Source: Streptomyces ochraceiscleroticus (GTDB lineage: Bacteria > Actinomycetota > Actinomycetes > Streptomycetales > Streptomycetaceae). Taken from it: a stretch of 13,126 nucleotides of DNA. The stretch is taken from NCBI RefSeq assembly GCF_000720485.1, contig NZ_JOAX01000054.1, positions 1 through 13,126 of the forward strand, in the 5' to 3' direction. The position numbers were made by a program, and so were the translations under genes. Under the pieces are notes generated by a model that was given only the letters and a program-made list of their open reading frames with translations, had not been told where the DNA came from and searched no databases. The number at the start of each line of letters is the position of its first letter. The first letter of the stretch is position 1. Shown piece by piece: positions 1-7,051 of this stretch.

Positions 1-128
1 GCATCCAGGTCGTGCTCGGCACCACCCAGCCCCAGCGCGTCACCGACGCCGCCGCCGGCTCGGACATCCCGCTCTCCCGCAGCGAGTGGTACGGGCTCAC
101 CCAGGCCGCCGGCCACAACGTGCCGTGA
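1..128 (+). CDS. Aldo/keto reductase, YdhF-type, C-terminal fragment (cut by window start)
   Basis: This is the last 41 codons of a gene whose 5' part lies outside the window; the reading frame starts at base 3 and stops at TGA 126-128. The visible residues include VVLGTTQPQRV and end with a tryptophan-bearing helix (SEWYGL) and a terminal NVP. In aldo/keto reductases of the E. coli YdhF type the last strand reads GT/S-(T/G)-x-P-x-R-(I/V) and contacts the 2'-phosphate of NADPH, and the chain usually ends in a short 'x-VP' tail, so both landmarks match. Members reduce aldehydes or ketones with NADPH in the cytosol; the substrate cannot be read here. The hairpin at 230-261 is the likely transcript end. 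A second gene of the same family begins at 13044, so the window is bracketed by two related reductases. The family call is fairly secure despite the short length. Confidence 0.78.
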   Translation, partial: IQVVLGTTQPQRVTDAAAGSDIPLSRSEWYGLTQAAGHNVP

Positions 129-229
129 AACATGCGTAATGAGCACTGAAGAACGGCAGTGAGTCGACGCACGGGTGCACAACCCACCTCCCATCGAAGG
201 GGTTTCCGGATAGCCATGACGAGGCATAA

Positions 230-261
230 GTGGGTGGGCCTCGGTGCTCGAGCCCACCCAC
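230..261 (+). terminator. Strong hairpin downstream of the first aldo/keto reductase
   Basis: There is a perfect 10-bp inverted repeat, GTGGGTGGGC at 230-239 and GCCCACCCAC at 252-261, with a 12-nt loop. No U-tract follows, which is common for actinomycete terminators. It lies 101 bp after the reductase stop and about 50 bp before the IclR promoter, so it most likely ends the upstream transcript. The far-upstream GTG at 244 lies inside this loop, which argues against it as a protein start. Confidence 0.6.
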
Positions 262-309
262 GGTCATCCCGCTGACCGTCCTGCAGCCAGTCCAGCGCCA
301 GCCACCCTA

Positions 310-339
310 TTGGTCACATCTCACATTGTGGGATACAAT
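310..339 (+). promoter_or_regulatory. Probable sigma-70-type promoter of the IclR-family gene (leaderless start)
   Basis: A -35-like TTGGTC (310-315) and a -10-like TACAAT (334-339, five of six matches to TATAAT) are separated by 18 bp. Transcription would be expected to begin about 7 bp after the -10 box, which is exactly at the GTG start codon at 346. No Shine-Dalgarno sequence precedes that GTG. Together these suggest a leaderless mRNA, a common arrangement in actinobacteria. The assignment is by eye only. Confidence 0.5.
325..339. promoter_or_regulatory. Candidate operator palindrome over the -10 box
   Basis: ATTGT-GGGAT-ACAAT is a perfect 5-bp inverted repeat with a 5-nt spacer, and its right arm is part of the -10 element. 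IclR-family dimers usually bind short palindromes of this size and many repress their own genes, so this is a natural site for autoregulation. A chance palindrome caused by the AT-rich promoter cannot be excluded. Confidence 0.4.
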
Positions 340-345
340 TCAGCC

Positions 346-1122
346 GTGACAGCAGCAACGACTCAAGGCAGTGCGAGCCTGGCCAAGATGCTCCAAATCC
401 TGGAGCTGTTCAGCGAAACCGAGCCGGTGTGGTCGACCAATGCCATCATCGAAGCTCTGGAGACCTCAAGGTCGACGGGATATCGCTACATCAAGACCCT
501 GCACGAGGCGGGACTGCTCAATGCCGTGCACAGTGGCCAGTACACACTAGGCCCGCGCATCATCGAGATGGACCTGCAGATGCGTTTGACGGACCCACTG
601 CTCCTGGCCAGTCACGGGGTACTCGAAGACCTGGTGGACAAGATCGGGCACTCAGCCCTGCTGTGCACCGTGTACCGGGATTCGGTCCTGTGCGTCGGCG
701 AGTGCCGCGCTCCGAACAGCCCCGAGAACAGGTTCAGTCGCGGTCAGCGACGCCCGTTGTTTCAAGGGGCGATCTCGAAGGTCATTCTGGCGCATCTCCC
801 TCATCACCGCCTCAAGGCCATCTACCCGCGCCAGCGTGACGAAATCGAGAAGGCCGGGCTGGGCAACAACTGGAGCACTTTCCGGGCGAACCTGGGCAAA
901 ATCAAGAAGGACGGCTACTCCTTGACCATGGGGGAATTCAACCCCGGCGTATATGGCGTCGCGGCGCCGATCCTCACCGACCAAAAGACAGCCCTGGGAA
1001 GCGTGGGGACGGCCTGGGACGAGAAGGAGCGACGTGACGTCGACGTCGAGCACGCCGTCCTGGCCATCAAGCAGGCAGCGACGACGATTTCGGAGCGCCT
1101 AATGGAGACAGAAGGCCACTGA
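346..1122 (+). CDS. IclR-family transcriptional regulator
   Basis: This encodes a 258-residue DNA-binding regulator, a typical length for the family. Residues about 10-70 form the winged helix-turn-helix: a helix with SLAKMLQILELF, a recognition region around SRSTGYRYIKTL, and a wing ending GQYTLGPRI. Residues about 90-255 form the IclR effector-binding domain, including the family-typical segments around LFQGAISKVILAHLP, KKDGYS and YGVAAPIL. The effector is unknown; relatives sense small aromatic or organic acids. I chose GTG 346 because it gives the normal N-terminus, carries a promoter whose predicted +1 falls on it, and avoids the upstream hairpin; an open frame reaches back to 244 but those residues look non-coding. 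The gene stands alone between the hairpin and an unknown gene. Whether it controls the aldehyde oxidoreductase cluster further right is inference. Confidence 0.9.
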   Translation: MTAATTQGSASLAKMLQILELFSETEPVWSTNAIIEALETSRSTGYRYIKTLHEAGLLNAVHSGQYTLGPRIIEMDLQMRLTDPLLLASHGVLEDLVDKIGHSALLCTVYRDSVLCVGECRAPNSPENRFSRGQRRPLFQGAISKVILAHLPHHRLKAIYPRQRDEIEKAGLGNNWSTFRANLGKIKKDGYSLTMGEFNPGVYGVAAPILTDQKTALGSVGTAWDEKERRDVDVEHAVLAIKQAATTISERLMETEGH

Positions 1123-1341
1123 TACGCCCTAAGAAGTGGAATTGTCCAACCTAAGCCCGACAGGCCAGGGGCTGTCTCTTCCAAATCGCTCATTGTCATG
1201 CACACGACGTTTCCGTCGACCTCGCGGGTCCTCGCCGCTCTCCCGACGATGCCTCGTCCGTATCTGCCGTACGGGGGAATATCCACCGGGGCTGCCCTCA
1301 CGTGCACGGCCTCAGGCCGGCCAGTCGCGACAATCGCCGCC
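1123..1341. other. Intergenic stretch after the IclR gene
   Basis: No convincing gene begins here. An open frame joined to the next gene extends back to an ATG at 1198, but its codons have mixed third positions and no ribosome site precedes that ATG. A weak inverted repeat GACAG (1159-1163) / CTGTC (1172-1176) with an 8-nt loop could be a poor terminator for the IclR gene. No clear promoter is visible. Confidence 0.3.
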
Positions 1342-1812
1342 ATGACGTCGATGACGGAGACCTTCCGCCAGGCCTTGCAGACCGCGCTGGCCGGCCGGAA
1401 GACGGTGAGCATCCGCAAGACCCTGATCGAGACGCTGGAACGGGATCCCTCCAAGGGAGAGATCTCGGCAGCCGGCAAGGCGGCCCGAAAGATCGCCGAG
1501 GACGGGGACGCGGTCCTCATCTCCCTGCTTCCCGATCAGGCCGGCGCAGACGCTTACGTGCCTGCAGCCCCCGGGGCCAGAGGACGCGAGTCGAACTACC
1601 TCACCCTCGACGAAGAGATCATCAAAGGCTTGCCCTGCCGCGTCGAGATCGCCTCGGAAAAGTGGGACGCGCTGATCGACGAAGGCATGCGGAGCACCCA
1701 GCAGAGGATCGACAGCGACCCGATGCTGTCGGCCCTCCTGCCCGGCTGGAAGGTCGAGCCACGTGCCGAGAAGCGGGCCCGTCTCAGGGCGGAGGCAGCA
1801 GGGGACACGTGA
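1342..1812 (+). CDS. Protein of unknown function (156 aa)
   Basis: I do not recognise a family. From ATG 1342 the chain is 156 residues, probably cytosolic, with no signal peptide or membrane segment. The N-terminal third is helical and basic (KTVSIRKTLIETL), the middle has a small hydrophobic strand-like run (AVLISLLP), and the C-terminal third contains LDEEIIKGLPCRVEI followed by a charged helix and an acidic/arginine-rich tail. A strong G/C bias at third codon positions across the frame supports real coding. There is no good Shine-Dalgarno sequence before 1342; the next in-frame ATG at 1351 or an upstream start are alternatives. The frame on the opposite strand has worse residue composition. 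It is convergent with the XRE gene. It could be an orphan accessory gene or a fragment of a larger one. Confidence 0.5.
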   Translation: MTSMTETFRQALQTALAGRKTVSIRKTLIETLERDPSKGEISAAGKAARKIAEDGDAVLISLLPDQAGADAYVPAAPGARGRESNYLTLDEEIIKGLPCRVEIASEKWDALIDEGMRSTQQRIDSDPMLSALLPGWKVEPRAEKRARLRAEAAGDT

Positions 1813-1832
1813 CCCGTTGTTCAGCTGCACCT

Positions 1833-1858
1833 GGCGGTAAGCGAAACTCCGCGCCGCC
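1833..1858. terminator. Possible bidirectional terminator between convergent genes
   Basis: GGCGG (1833-1837) pairs with CCGCC (1854-1858), with an inner GCG/CGC pairing (1841-1843 with 1850-1852) after a small internal bulge. It lies in the 51-bp gap between the stop of the unknown gene (1812) and the stop of the XRE gene (1864), where a shared terminator would be expected. The stem is short and there is no T-tract on either strand. Confidence 0.3.
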
Positions 1859-1863
1859 CGCCC

Positions 1864-2784
1864 TCAGCTGGTGTGTCGGGTGCGCTCGGTTGATGCCTGG
1901 GGCTGGGGTGCTGTCCAGCTGGCGAGGAGTCTGAGCTGTTCTTCGGATCGGGTGCCGGGTTCGGCGGTGTAGATGGTCAGGTCGTGCATCGCCCGGTTGG
2001 ACAGGGGCAGGTCCAGCGAGTGGTAGGTCAGCTCCAGGTCGCCGGCCTCGGGGTGTCGCAGCCGCTTGACGCCATCGTGGCGGATACGGACGTCGTGGGC
2101 GGCCCATTGCTTGCGGAACTCGGGGCTGCATGTGGAGAGTTCGCCGATGAGTTCCCTCAGGGCACGGTCGTGAGGCTCTCGTCCGGCTTCGGCGCGCAGC
2201 AGGGCGACGGTGGCGTGGCAGGCGGCCTCCCAGTCGACGAAGAAGTGCCGGGCGATGGGGTCGAGGAAGTGAAAGCGGGCGATGTTGGCGCGGCCGTGCT
2301 CGCTGGTGGTGGCGCTGTCGAACATGGGCGCGTGTACGGCTCGCGCGAGTGCGTTGTGGGCGATGACGTCCATGCGGCCGTTGCGTACGAAGGCGGCGGA
2401 CATCGTCATGGAGTCCAGTAGCCACTGAACCCGAGGCGGGACGGGGACATCCTTGCGCCGCGTGGGGGTGCGGCGTGCGGGCTGGGCGGCGCGGGCCAGG
2501 TCGAAGAGGTAGGTGCGTTCGTCGTCGTCCAGTTTCAGGGCTTCGGCGACGGCGGCGAGGACATCCTCGGAGACGCCGCTGATGTGGCCCTTTTCCAGCC
2601 GCGTGTACCACTCGGTGCTGACGCCGGCGAGGACAGCGACTTCTTCGCGGCGCAGGCATGAAACGCGGCGTCGGCCGCTGGTCGGCAGCCCGACCTGTTC
2701 GGGAGTGATCTTGGCGCGTCGGCTGGCGAGGAAGTCCCGGATGTCGGCGCGGTTGTCGGCGCTGTCGCCGGGGGATCGGTCCAT
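1864..2784 (-). CDS. XRE-family regulator with MmyB-like ligand-binding domain
   Basis: This is a 306-residue transcription factor. Residues about 14-90 form an XRE-type helix-turn-helix carrying the run RREEVAVLAGVSTEWYTRLE, which is the hallmark of the MmyB group, and residues about 115-290 form the PAS-like MmyB ligand-binding domain (DVIAHNALARAV, then LDPIARHFFVDWE). MmyB-type proteins are thought to sense fatty-acid-like or other hydrophobic ligands and often sit beside dehydrogenase genes they control. The start at 2784 gives the family's normal N-terminus and has GAAGG four bases upstream; an open frame runs on to 2958 but would cross the promoter region of the divergent exporter gene. 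The divergent pairing with the MFS exporter suggests that it controls the exporter-ADH unit, probably as a repressor or ligand-switched regulator (inference). Confidence 0.9.
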   Translation of the reverse strand: MDRSPGDSADNRADIRDFLASRRAKITPEQVGLPTSGRRRVSCLRREEVAVLAGVSTEWYTRLEKGHISGVSEDVLAAVAEALKLDDDERTYLFDLARAAQPARRTPTRRKDVPVPPRVQWLLDSMTMSAAFVRNGRMDVIAHNALARAVHAPMFDSATTSEHGRANIARFHFLDPIARHFFVDWEAACHATVALLRAEAGREPHDRALRELIGELSTCSPEFRKQWAAHDVRIRHDGVKRLRHPEAGDLELTYHSLDLPLSNRAMHDLTIYTAEPGTRSEEQLRLLASWTAPQPQASTERTRHTS

Positions 2785-2920
2785 GCCTTCAACGGTAGCG
2801 ACCGGTCGGCCGGGAGGGAGGTTGAGCTTGTCCCCCCCATAAACCCGACCTTCCTCGTGCGCGACAAGAGCGGTTTTGTGGAGTCGCAAGACAGATCGCG
2901 AGCCCCTTTGAAGGAGGAAG
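2785..2920. promoter_or_regulatory. Divergent promoter region between the XRE regulator and MFS exporter
   Basis: The 136-bp gap must hold promoters for both genes. A spaced inverted repeat CTTGTC (2827-2832) / GACAAG (2863-2868) is present. Reading on the minus strand, TTGTCG (2867-2862) and TTTATG (2843-2838) with 18-bp spacing could be a weak promoter for the regulator gene. No convincing plus-strand -10 was found. The inverted repeat is a candidate regulator site but the arms are 30 bp apart. Confidence 0.35.
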
Positions 2921-4177
2921 ATGAGCACCCGAGGAGGAGTCCTCGACGCTGCAACCAAGGTGCGTGTCGAAGACGGCGGGCAGGAGGCCGCCCGGCTTCC
3001 GTTCGTCGTCTACGTACTGGCGCTCGGCACGTTCCTGATGGGGACGACCGAGTTCGTGGTGGCGGGCCTCCTGCCGGAGATGGCGGGTGACCTGCACGTC
3101 AGCGTGGCCCGTGCCGGACTGCTGATCACCGTCTTCGCGATCGGGATGATCATCGGGGCGCCGCTGATGGCGATGCTGACGCTGCGCTTGCCCAGGCGGC
3201 TGACCCTGATGCTGGCCCTGGCCGTCTTCGCGCTCGGTCATGTGATCGTCGCTCTCGGTTCCCACTTCGCGCTGCTGCTGGGGGCGCGGTTCCTGACGGC
3301 GGTGGCGACGGGGGCGTTCTGGGCGGTGGCCAATGTGGTGGCCGCGAGGGTCGCCGGGCCTGCCGCGAGTTCCCGTGCCCTGGGGGTCGTGGGGTCCGGC
3401 GCGATGCTCGCCAACGTCGTCGGTGTCCCGCTCGGCGCGTTCGCCGGGCAGGCCATGGGCTGGCGCGGCCCGTTCTGGGCCCTCGCCGTCCTGGGCGCAG
3501 GCTGCATCGTCTTCATCGCCCGGCACGTCCCGCAGGACGGGCCCAGCCAGCAGACGGTGTCGATCCGCTCCGAGCTGTCCGCAGTACGCTCCGGCCGGCT
3601 CTGGCTCGCCCTGGCCGCCTGCGCCACCACGACCGGCGGCGTGCTGGCGACGTACTCCTACATCTCTCCGCTGCTGACCGACCGCGCAGGGCTCGCCGCC
3701 GGCATCGTTCCGCTGGTCCTGGTCGGGTTCGGCGTCGGTGCCCTGGCGGGCTTCCTCGTCGGGGGAAGGCTCGGGGACGTCCGCCCGCACGCGACGACCA
3801 TCCTGGCCCCCGCGGTCACCACGGCCCTGCTGCTGGCGATCTGCCTGCTGTCCGCGTTCTCCGTGCCCGTGATCGTGCTGGTGGCTCTGCTCGGGCTGTT
3901 CGGGCTGGGTGCGAACCCGGTGCTGATCTCGCTGGCCGTCCGCTTCGCGGGCAAGGCCCCCACGCTGGGCTCGGCCCTGACGGTGTCGGCGTTCAATTTC
4001 GGCACCGCGATCGGCACGTGGGTGGCCGGGATGGCCCTGGATTCCTCTCTCGGGGCCACCGGTCCTGCCGTGGTCGGCACGGTCGTCGCCGCGCTGACCC
4101 TGATCCCGACGATCACCATCGCCCTGCTCCACCGCCGCAATCGCGCAGGCACCGTCATCGCGAGTGCTGCCCACTGA
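2921..4177 (+). CDS. MFS drug/metabolite exporter, DHA1 (Cmx/AraJ-like)
   Basis: This encodes a 418-residue membrane protein of the major facilitator superfamily, of normal length for a 12-helix DHA1 drug:proton antiporter. The first membrane segment begins near residue 27; the stretch TFLMGTTEFVVAGLLPEMA (about 37-55) is typical of Cmx/CmlR and AraJ-like exporters, and LTLRLPRRL (about 87-94) sits where the family's cytoplasmic motif-A loop lies. A mid-chain hydrophilic loop (near ARHVPQDGPSQQ) separates the two six-helix halves. The start is fixed by a strong AAGGAGG ten to four bases before ATG 2921. The ADH gene follows after 34 bp and is probably cotranscribed. The substrate could be an antibiotic, an aromatic compound or a toxic metabolite; sequence alone does not decide, and 'chloramphenicol' should not be assumed. 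Confidence 0.9.
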   Translation: MSTRGGVLDAATKVRVEDGGQEAARLPFVVYVLALGTFLMGTTEFVVAGLLPEMAGDLHVSVARAGLLITVFAIGMIIGAPLMAMLTLRLPRRLTLMLALAVFALGHVIVALGSHFALLLGARFLTAVATGAFWAVANVVAARVAGPAASSRALGVVGSGAMLANVVGVPLGAFAGQAMGWRGPFWALAVLGAGCIVFIARHVPQDGPSQQTVSIRSELSAVRSGRLWLALAACATTTGGVLATYSYISPLLTDRAGLAAGIVPLVLVGFGVGALAGFLVGGRLGDVRPHATTILAPAVTTALLLAICLLSAFSVPVIVLVALLGLFGLGANPVLISLAVRFAGKAPTLGSALTVSAFNFGTAIGTWVAGMALDSSLGATGPAVVGTVVAALTLIPTITIALLHRRNRAGTVIASAAH

Positions 4178-4211
4178 CCTGAACCACATCACCCGACGGG
4201 AGATACCTCTC

Positions 4212-5255
4212 ATGCGCGCAACCCTCATGTACGAAGCCGGCGACGTCCGGGTCGAGGACGTCCCCGACTCGGTCATCAAGGAGCCCACCGACGCCCTGGT
4301 CCGCATCACCGCGTCCTGTATCTGCGGCAGCGACCTGTGGCCCTACGGTTCGATGCCTGCGGCCGACGACCCGGTGCGGATGGGTCACGAGTTCATCGGC
4401 ATCGTCGAGGACACCGGCTCCGAGGTGAGCACCGTCAAGCGGGGTGACCTGGTCGTCGCGCCGTTCGCCATCTCCGACAACACCTGCGTCTTCTGCCGCG
4501 AGGGCCTGCACACCTCCTGCGGGAACCCGCACGCCGGCTTCTGGGACGGCATGCCCGAAGAGGGCGGCCAGGCCGAAGCCACCCGCGTCCCGCTCGCCGA
4601 CGGAACCCTGGTCAAGCTGCCCGTCGCCGCCGACTCCGCCCTCATGCCGTCCCTGCTCACCCTCTCGGACGTCTTCGGCACCGGCCACCACGCCGCCGTC
4701 GCGGGCGGAGTCAACCAGCGCACCAGCGTCACCGTCATCGGCGACGGCGCCGTCGGCCTCCTGGGCGTGCTGTCGGCCAGGCTCCTGGGTGCCGAACAGA
4801 TCATCCTCATGGGCCGCCACCAGGCCCGCACCGATCTCGGCCGGGACTTCGGCGCCACCGACGTCGTCTCCGCCCGCGGCGCGGAGGGCATCGAGGCCGT
4901 CCGCGACCTGACCGGTGGGCACGGCACGCACGTGGTCCTCGAATGCGTAGGTGCGATGCCCGCCTACGAGCAGGCCGTCGGCATCGTTCGCCCCGGTGGC
5001 GTGATCAGCCGGGTCGGTGTCCCGCAGTACGAGCAGGCCCCGGTCGGCTTCGACAGCCTCTTCGGCCGCAACATCCGTCTGGCCGGCGGACCGGCCCCCA
5101 CCCGCGCCTACATCGAGAAGCTAATGCCCGCCATCCTCGAGGGCACCATCGACCCGGGCCGGGTCTTCGACGCCACCACCGACCTCGGCGGCGTCCCGGC
5201 CGGCTACCAGGACATGGCCGACCGCAAGACTTTGAAGGTCCTCGTCAAGTCCTGA
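4212..5255 (+). CDS. Zinc-dependent alcohol dehydrogenase (MDR superfamily)
   Basis: This encodes a 347-residue cytosolic NAD(P)-dependent alcohol dehydrogenase of the medium-chain type. The catalytic zinc site is visible as C38 in ICGSDLW and H59-E60 in MGHEF. The structural zinc lobe reads D89-x2-C92-x2-C95-x7-C103: the first of the usual four cysteines is an aspartate, a variant seen in a subgroup of threonine-dehydrogenase-like ADHs. The Rossmann fold carries GDGAVG at 177-182. ATG 4212 is preferred over the in-frame ATG 4164, which overlaps the end of the exporter gene; GGGAGA lies about ten bases upstream of 4212. It follows the exporter by 34 bp, suggesting one transcript. The likely role is interconversion of an alcohol and an aldehyde or ketone, possibly feeding the neighbouring aldehyde oxidoreductase. 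Confidence 0.92.
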   Translation: MRATLMYEAGDVRVEDVPDSVIKEPTDALVRITASCICGSDLWPYGSMPAADDPVRMGHEFIGIVEDTGSEVSTVKRGDLVVAPFAISDNTCVFCREGLHTSCGNPHAGFWDGMPEEGGQAEATRVPLADGTLVKLPVAADSALMPSLLTLSDVFGTGHHAAVAGGVNQRTSVTVIGDGAVGLLGVLSARLLGAEQIILMGRHQARTDLGRDFGATDVVSARGAEGIEAVRDLTGGHGTHVVLECVGAMPAYEQAVGIVRPGGVISRVGVPQYEQAPVGFDSLFGRNIRLAGGPAPTRAYIEKLMPAILEGTIDPGRVFDATTDLGGVPAGYQDMADRKTLKVLVKS

Positions 5256-5324
5256 CCCCACTGCCGCCGAGACGCAGCGGCACCCCCCGTCCGCGCCACC
5301 CCTGCCCCGGGCCGCCGGCTCGCC

Positions 5325-5339
5325 CCGGGCGCTGCCCGG
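5325..5339 (+). terminator. Tight hairpin after the ADH gene
   Basis: CCGGGC (5325-5330) and GCCCGG (5334-5339) form a perfect 6-bp all-GC stem with a 3-nt loop, 70 bp after the ADH stop and 80 bp before paoA. It may end the exporter-ADH transcript. No T-tract follows, and GC-rich spacer sequence makes such stems common by chance. No clear promoter was found in the remaining bases before paoA. Confidence 0.35.
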
Positions 5340-5419
5340 TATCCGCGGCGACACCGATCCTGCCCTGCTGCTGTGCCGCCTGAAAGCGGCTGATCCGTCC
5401 GTGAAGCGAAGGCATACGA

Positions 5420-6058
5420 ATGTCCACTGAACCGGAAGCACCAGCCCCCACACCCGCTGACGGCCCGTCCTCCGGGCCCACCAGGCGTACGTTCATCGCC
5501 ACTACCTCCGCGGTCGGCGGCGTCGTCATCGCCGGCGGTGCGATCGGAGGAGGATTTCTGGCCTCCGACGAGGCGGACGCCGCCCCGGCCGCGCCCGCCA
5601 GCCGTGTCTCCCTGACGGTCAACGGCACCCGCCACACCGTGACAGTCGACAACCGCACCTCGCTGCTGGACCTGCTGCGCGAGCACCTGGATCTGACCGG
5701 TGCGAAGAAGGGCTGCGACGCCGGAGCATGCGGGGCGTGCACGGTGCTCGTCGACGGGCACCGGCAGAACGCCTGCCTGACCCTCGCGGTCCGGCTGGAG
5801 GGCGCCAAGGTCACCACGATCGAGGGTCTGGCCGACGGCGAGCGCCTCCATCCCTTGCAGCAGGCGTTCATCGACGAGGACGCCTTTCAGTGCGGCTACT
5901 GCACCCCAGGCCAGATCGTCTCCGGTGTCGGCTGCATCAAGGAAGGCCACACCCACTCACCGGAGGAGATCCGGGAGTGGATGAGCGGCAACATCTGCCG
6001 CTGCGGCTGCTACGTCAAGATCGTGCGCGCGGTTGAGCAGGCCGCGGGCCGGAAGTGA
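5420..6058 (+). CDS. paoA: Aldehyde oxidoreductase 2Fe-2S subunit, PaoA-like, Tat-exported
   Basis: This 212-residue protein is the iron-sulfur subunit of a xanthine-oxidase-family molybdenum enzyme; it passes electrons from the molybdenum centre to FAD. Residues 21-26 (TRRTFI) plus the hydrophobic stretch at about 27-47 form a twin-arginine signal, so the folded complex is expected outside the membrane, as for E. coli PaoABC. The N-terminal ferredoxin-type cluster is bound by C99, C104, C107 and C119; the second cluster by C158, C161, C193 and C195. An extra cysteine at 197 gives CRCGCY where many relatives have CRCG-T/A-Y. The start has GAAGG about ten bases upstream. The FAD subunit gene follows after 12 bp, and the order 2Fe-2S, FAD, Mo matches paoABC. 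Confidence 0.93.
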   Translation: MSTEPEAPAPTPADGPSSGPTRRTFIATTSAVGGVVIAGGAIGGGFLASDEADAAPAAPASRVSLTVNGTRHTVTVDNRTSLLDLLREHLDLTGAKKGCDAGACGACTVLVDGHRQNACLTLAVRLEGAKVTTIEGLADGERLHPLQQAFIDEDAFQCGYCTPGQIVSGVGCIKEGHTHSPEEIREWMSGNICRCGCYVKIVRAVEQAAGRK

Positions 6059-6070
6059 GGGCCCCACATC

Positions 6071-7051
6071 ATGTATCCCTTTGAATACACCCGTGTCTCC
6101 GACACGAAAGATGCCCTCACCGCGGGCCGTCGCGGTGGCCGCTACATCGCCGGGGGCACCACTCTGGTCGACCTGATGCGCGAGACCGTCGAGCGGCCTG
6201 AGACCGTGGTCGACATCAGCGGCCTGCCGCTGGACGAGGTCACCGCCACCGAACGCGGCGGCCTGCGTATCGGCGCCCTGGTGACCATGTCCGCAGCGGC
6301 CGCCCACCCCAAGGTACGCACCCTGTTCCCCGTGGTGTCCCAGTCTCTGGAGCTGAGCGCGTCGGCGCAGCTGCGGAATATGGCCACCATCGGTGGGAAC
6401 ATCATGCAGCGCACCCGCTGCACCTACTTCCGCGACGTGACCGCCGCCTGCAACAAGCGCGAGCCCGGCTCCGGCTGCGCCGCCCGGGAAGGCTACAACC
6501 GCTCACACGCCATCCTCGGAACCTCGGATGCCTGCGTGGCAACCCACCCTTCCGACGTCGCGGTGGCGTTCGCCGCCCTGGAAGCCGAGGTCCATGTGCT
6601 GGGCGCCGACGGGCAGCGGCGCATCCCATTCGCCGACTTCCTGCTGCGCCCCGGCTCGACCCCGAACAGGGAGCAGGCACTGCGCAAGGGTGAACTGATC
6701 ACCGCGGTGGAGATCCCGGCCCTGCCCCGCCCGCTCGCGTCCGGGTATCTGAAGGTCCGTGACCGGCAGTCCTACGAGTTCGCCCTGACCTCAGCCGCCG
6801 TCGCCCTGCACATCCGCGGCGGAGTGATCCGTGAGGCCAAGGTCGCGGCCGGCGGCGTAGGCACCGTCCCGTGGAAGCTGCCCGCCGTCGAACAGCATCT
6901 CGTCGGCGAACGTCCGTCCGCGTCCCTGTGGGCCGCTGCCGCCGCGAAGGCGGCGGACGGAGCCCGCCCGCTGGCCCACAACCGGTTCAAGACCGATCTG
7001 TTGAAGCGGACCGTCGAACGCAAGCTGCGGATCGTAGGAGGTACGAAGTGA
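6071..7051 (+). CDS. paoB: Aldehyde oxidoreductase FAD subunit with [4Fe-4S] insertion, PaoB-like
   Basis: This is the 326-residue FAD-binding subunit of the molybdenum hydroxylase. The FAD site shows the family glycine loop IAGGTTLVDLM (about 26-36) and TIGGNI (about 106-111). Between these domains lies a four-cysteine insertion, C117, C127, C136 and C155, with CNKREPGSGC as its core. In E. coli PaoB this insertion binds an additional [4Fe-4S] cluster; plain xanthine dehydrogenase FAD subunits lack it, so this is the strongest evidence for the Pao type. The protein has no signal of its own and would be exported by hitch-hiking on the Tat signal of the 2Fe-2S subunit. The stop overlaps the GTG of the Mo subunit by 4 bp (GTGA), which indicates translational coupling and matched subunit amounts. 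Confidence 0.94.
   Translation: MYPFEYTRVSDTKDALTAGRRGGRYIAGGTTLVDLMRETVERPETVVDISGLPLDEVTATERGGLRIGALVTMSAAAAHPKVRTLFPVVSQSLELSASAQLRNMATIGGNIMQRTRCTYFRDVTAACNKREPGSGCAAREGYNRSHAILGTSDACVATHPSDVAVAFAALEAEVHVLGADGQRRIPFADFLLRPGSTPNREQALRKGELITAVEIPALPRPLASGYLKVRDRQSYEFALTSAAVALHIRGGVIREAKVAAGGVGTVPWKLPAVEQHLVGERPSASLWAAAAAKAADGARPLAHNRFKTDLLKRTVERKLRIVGGTK

Noticed and set aside
244..345. Upstream extension of the IclR protein to GTG 244
   Set aside because: The start lies in the loop of a strong hairpin, the extension crosses the promoter, and the residues are outside the family's normal length.
915..1520. Minus-strand open frame overlapping the end of the IclR gene
   Set aside because: It covers the well-supported IclR C-terminus and has no domain-like pattern.
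2921..4177. Naming the exporter a chloramphenicol resistance gene
   Set aside because: The Cmx-like motif only indicates the DHA1 subgroup; substrates differ widely among close relatives.
2789..4309. Long open frame (506 codons) on the minus strand opposite the MFS gene
   Set aside because: Its translation is low-complexity Gly/Arg/Gln/Asp-rich, typical of the antisense of a GC-rich gene, and it overlaps a well-supported exporter.
6871..7047. Upstream extension of the Mo subunit inside paoB
   Set aside because: It is out-of-frame paoB sequence rich in Arg; GTG 7048 has a strong ribosome site and a coupled overlap.
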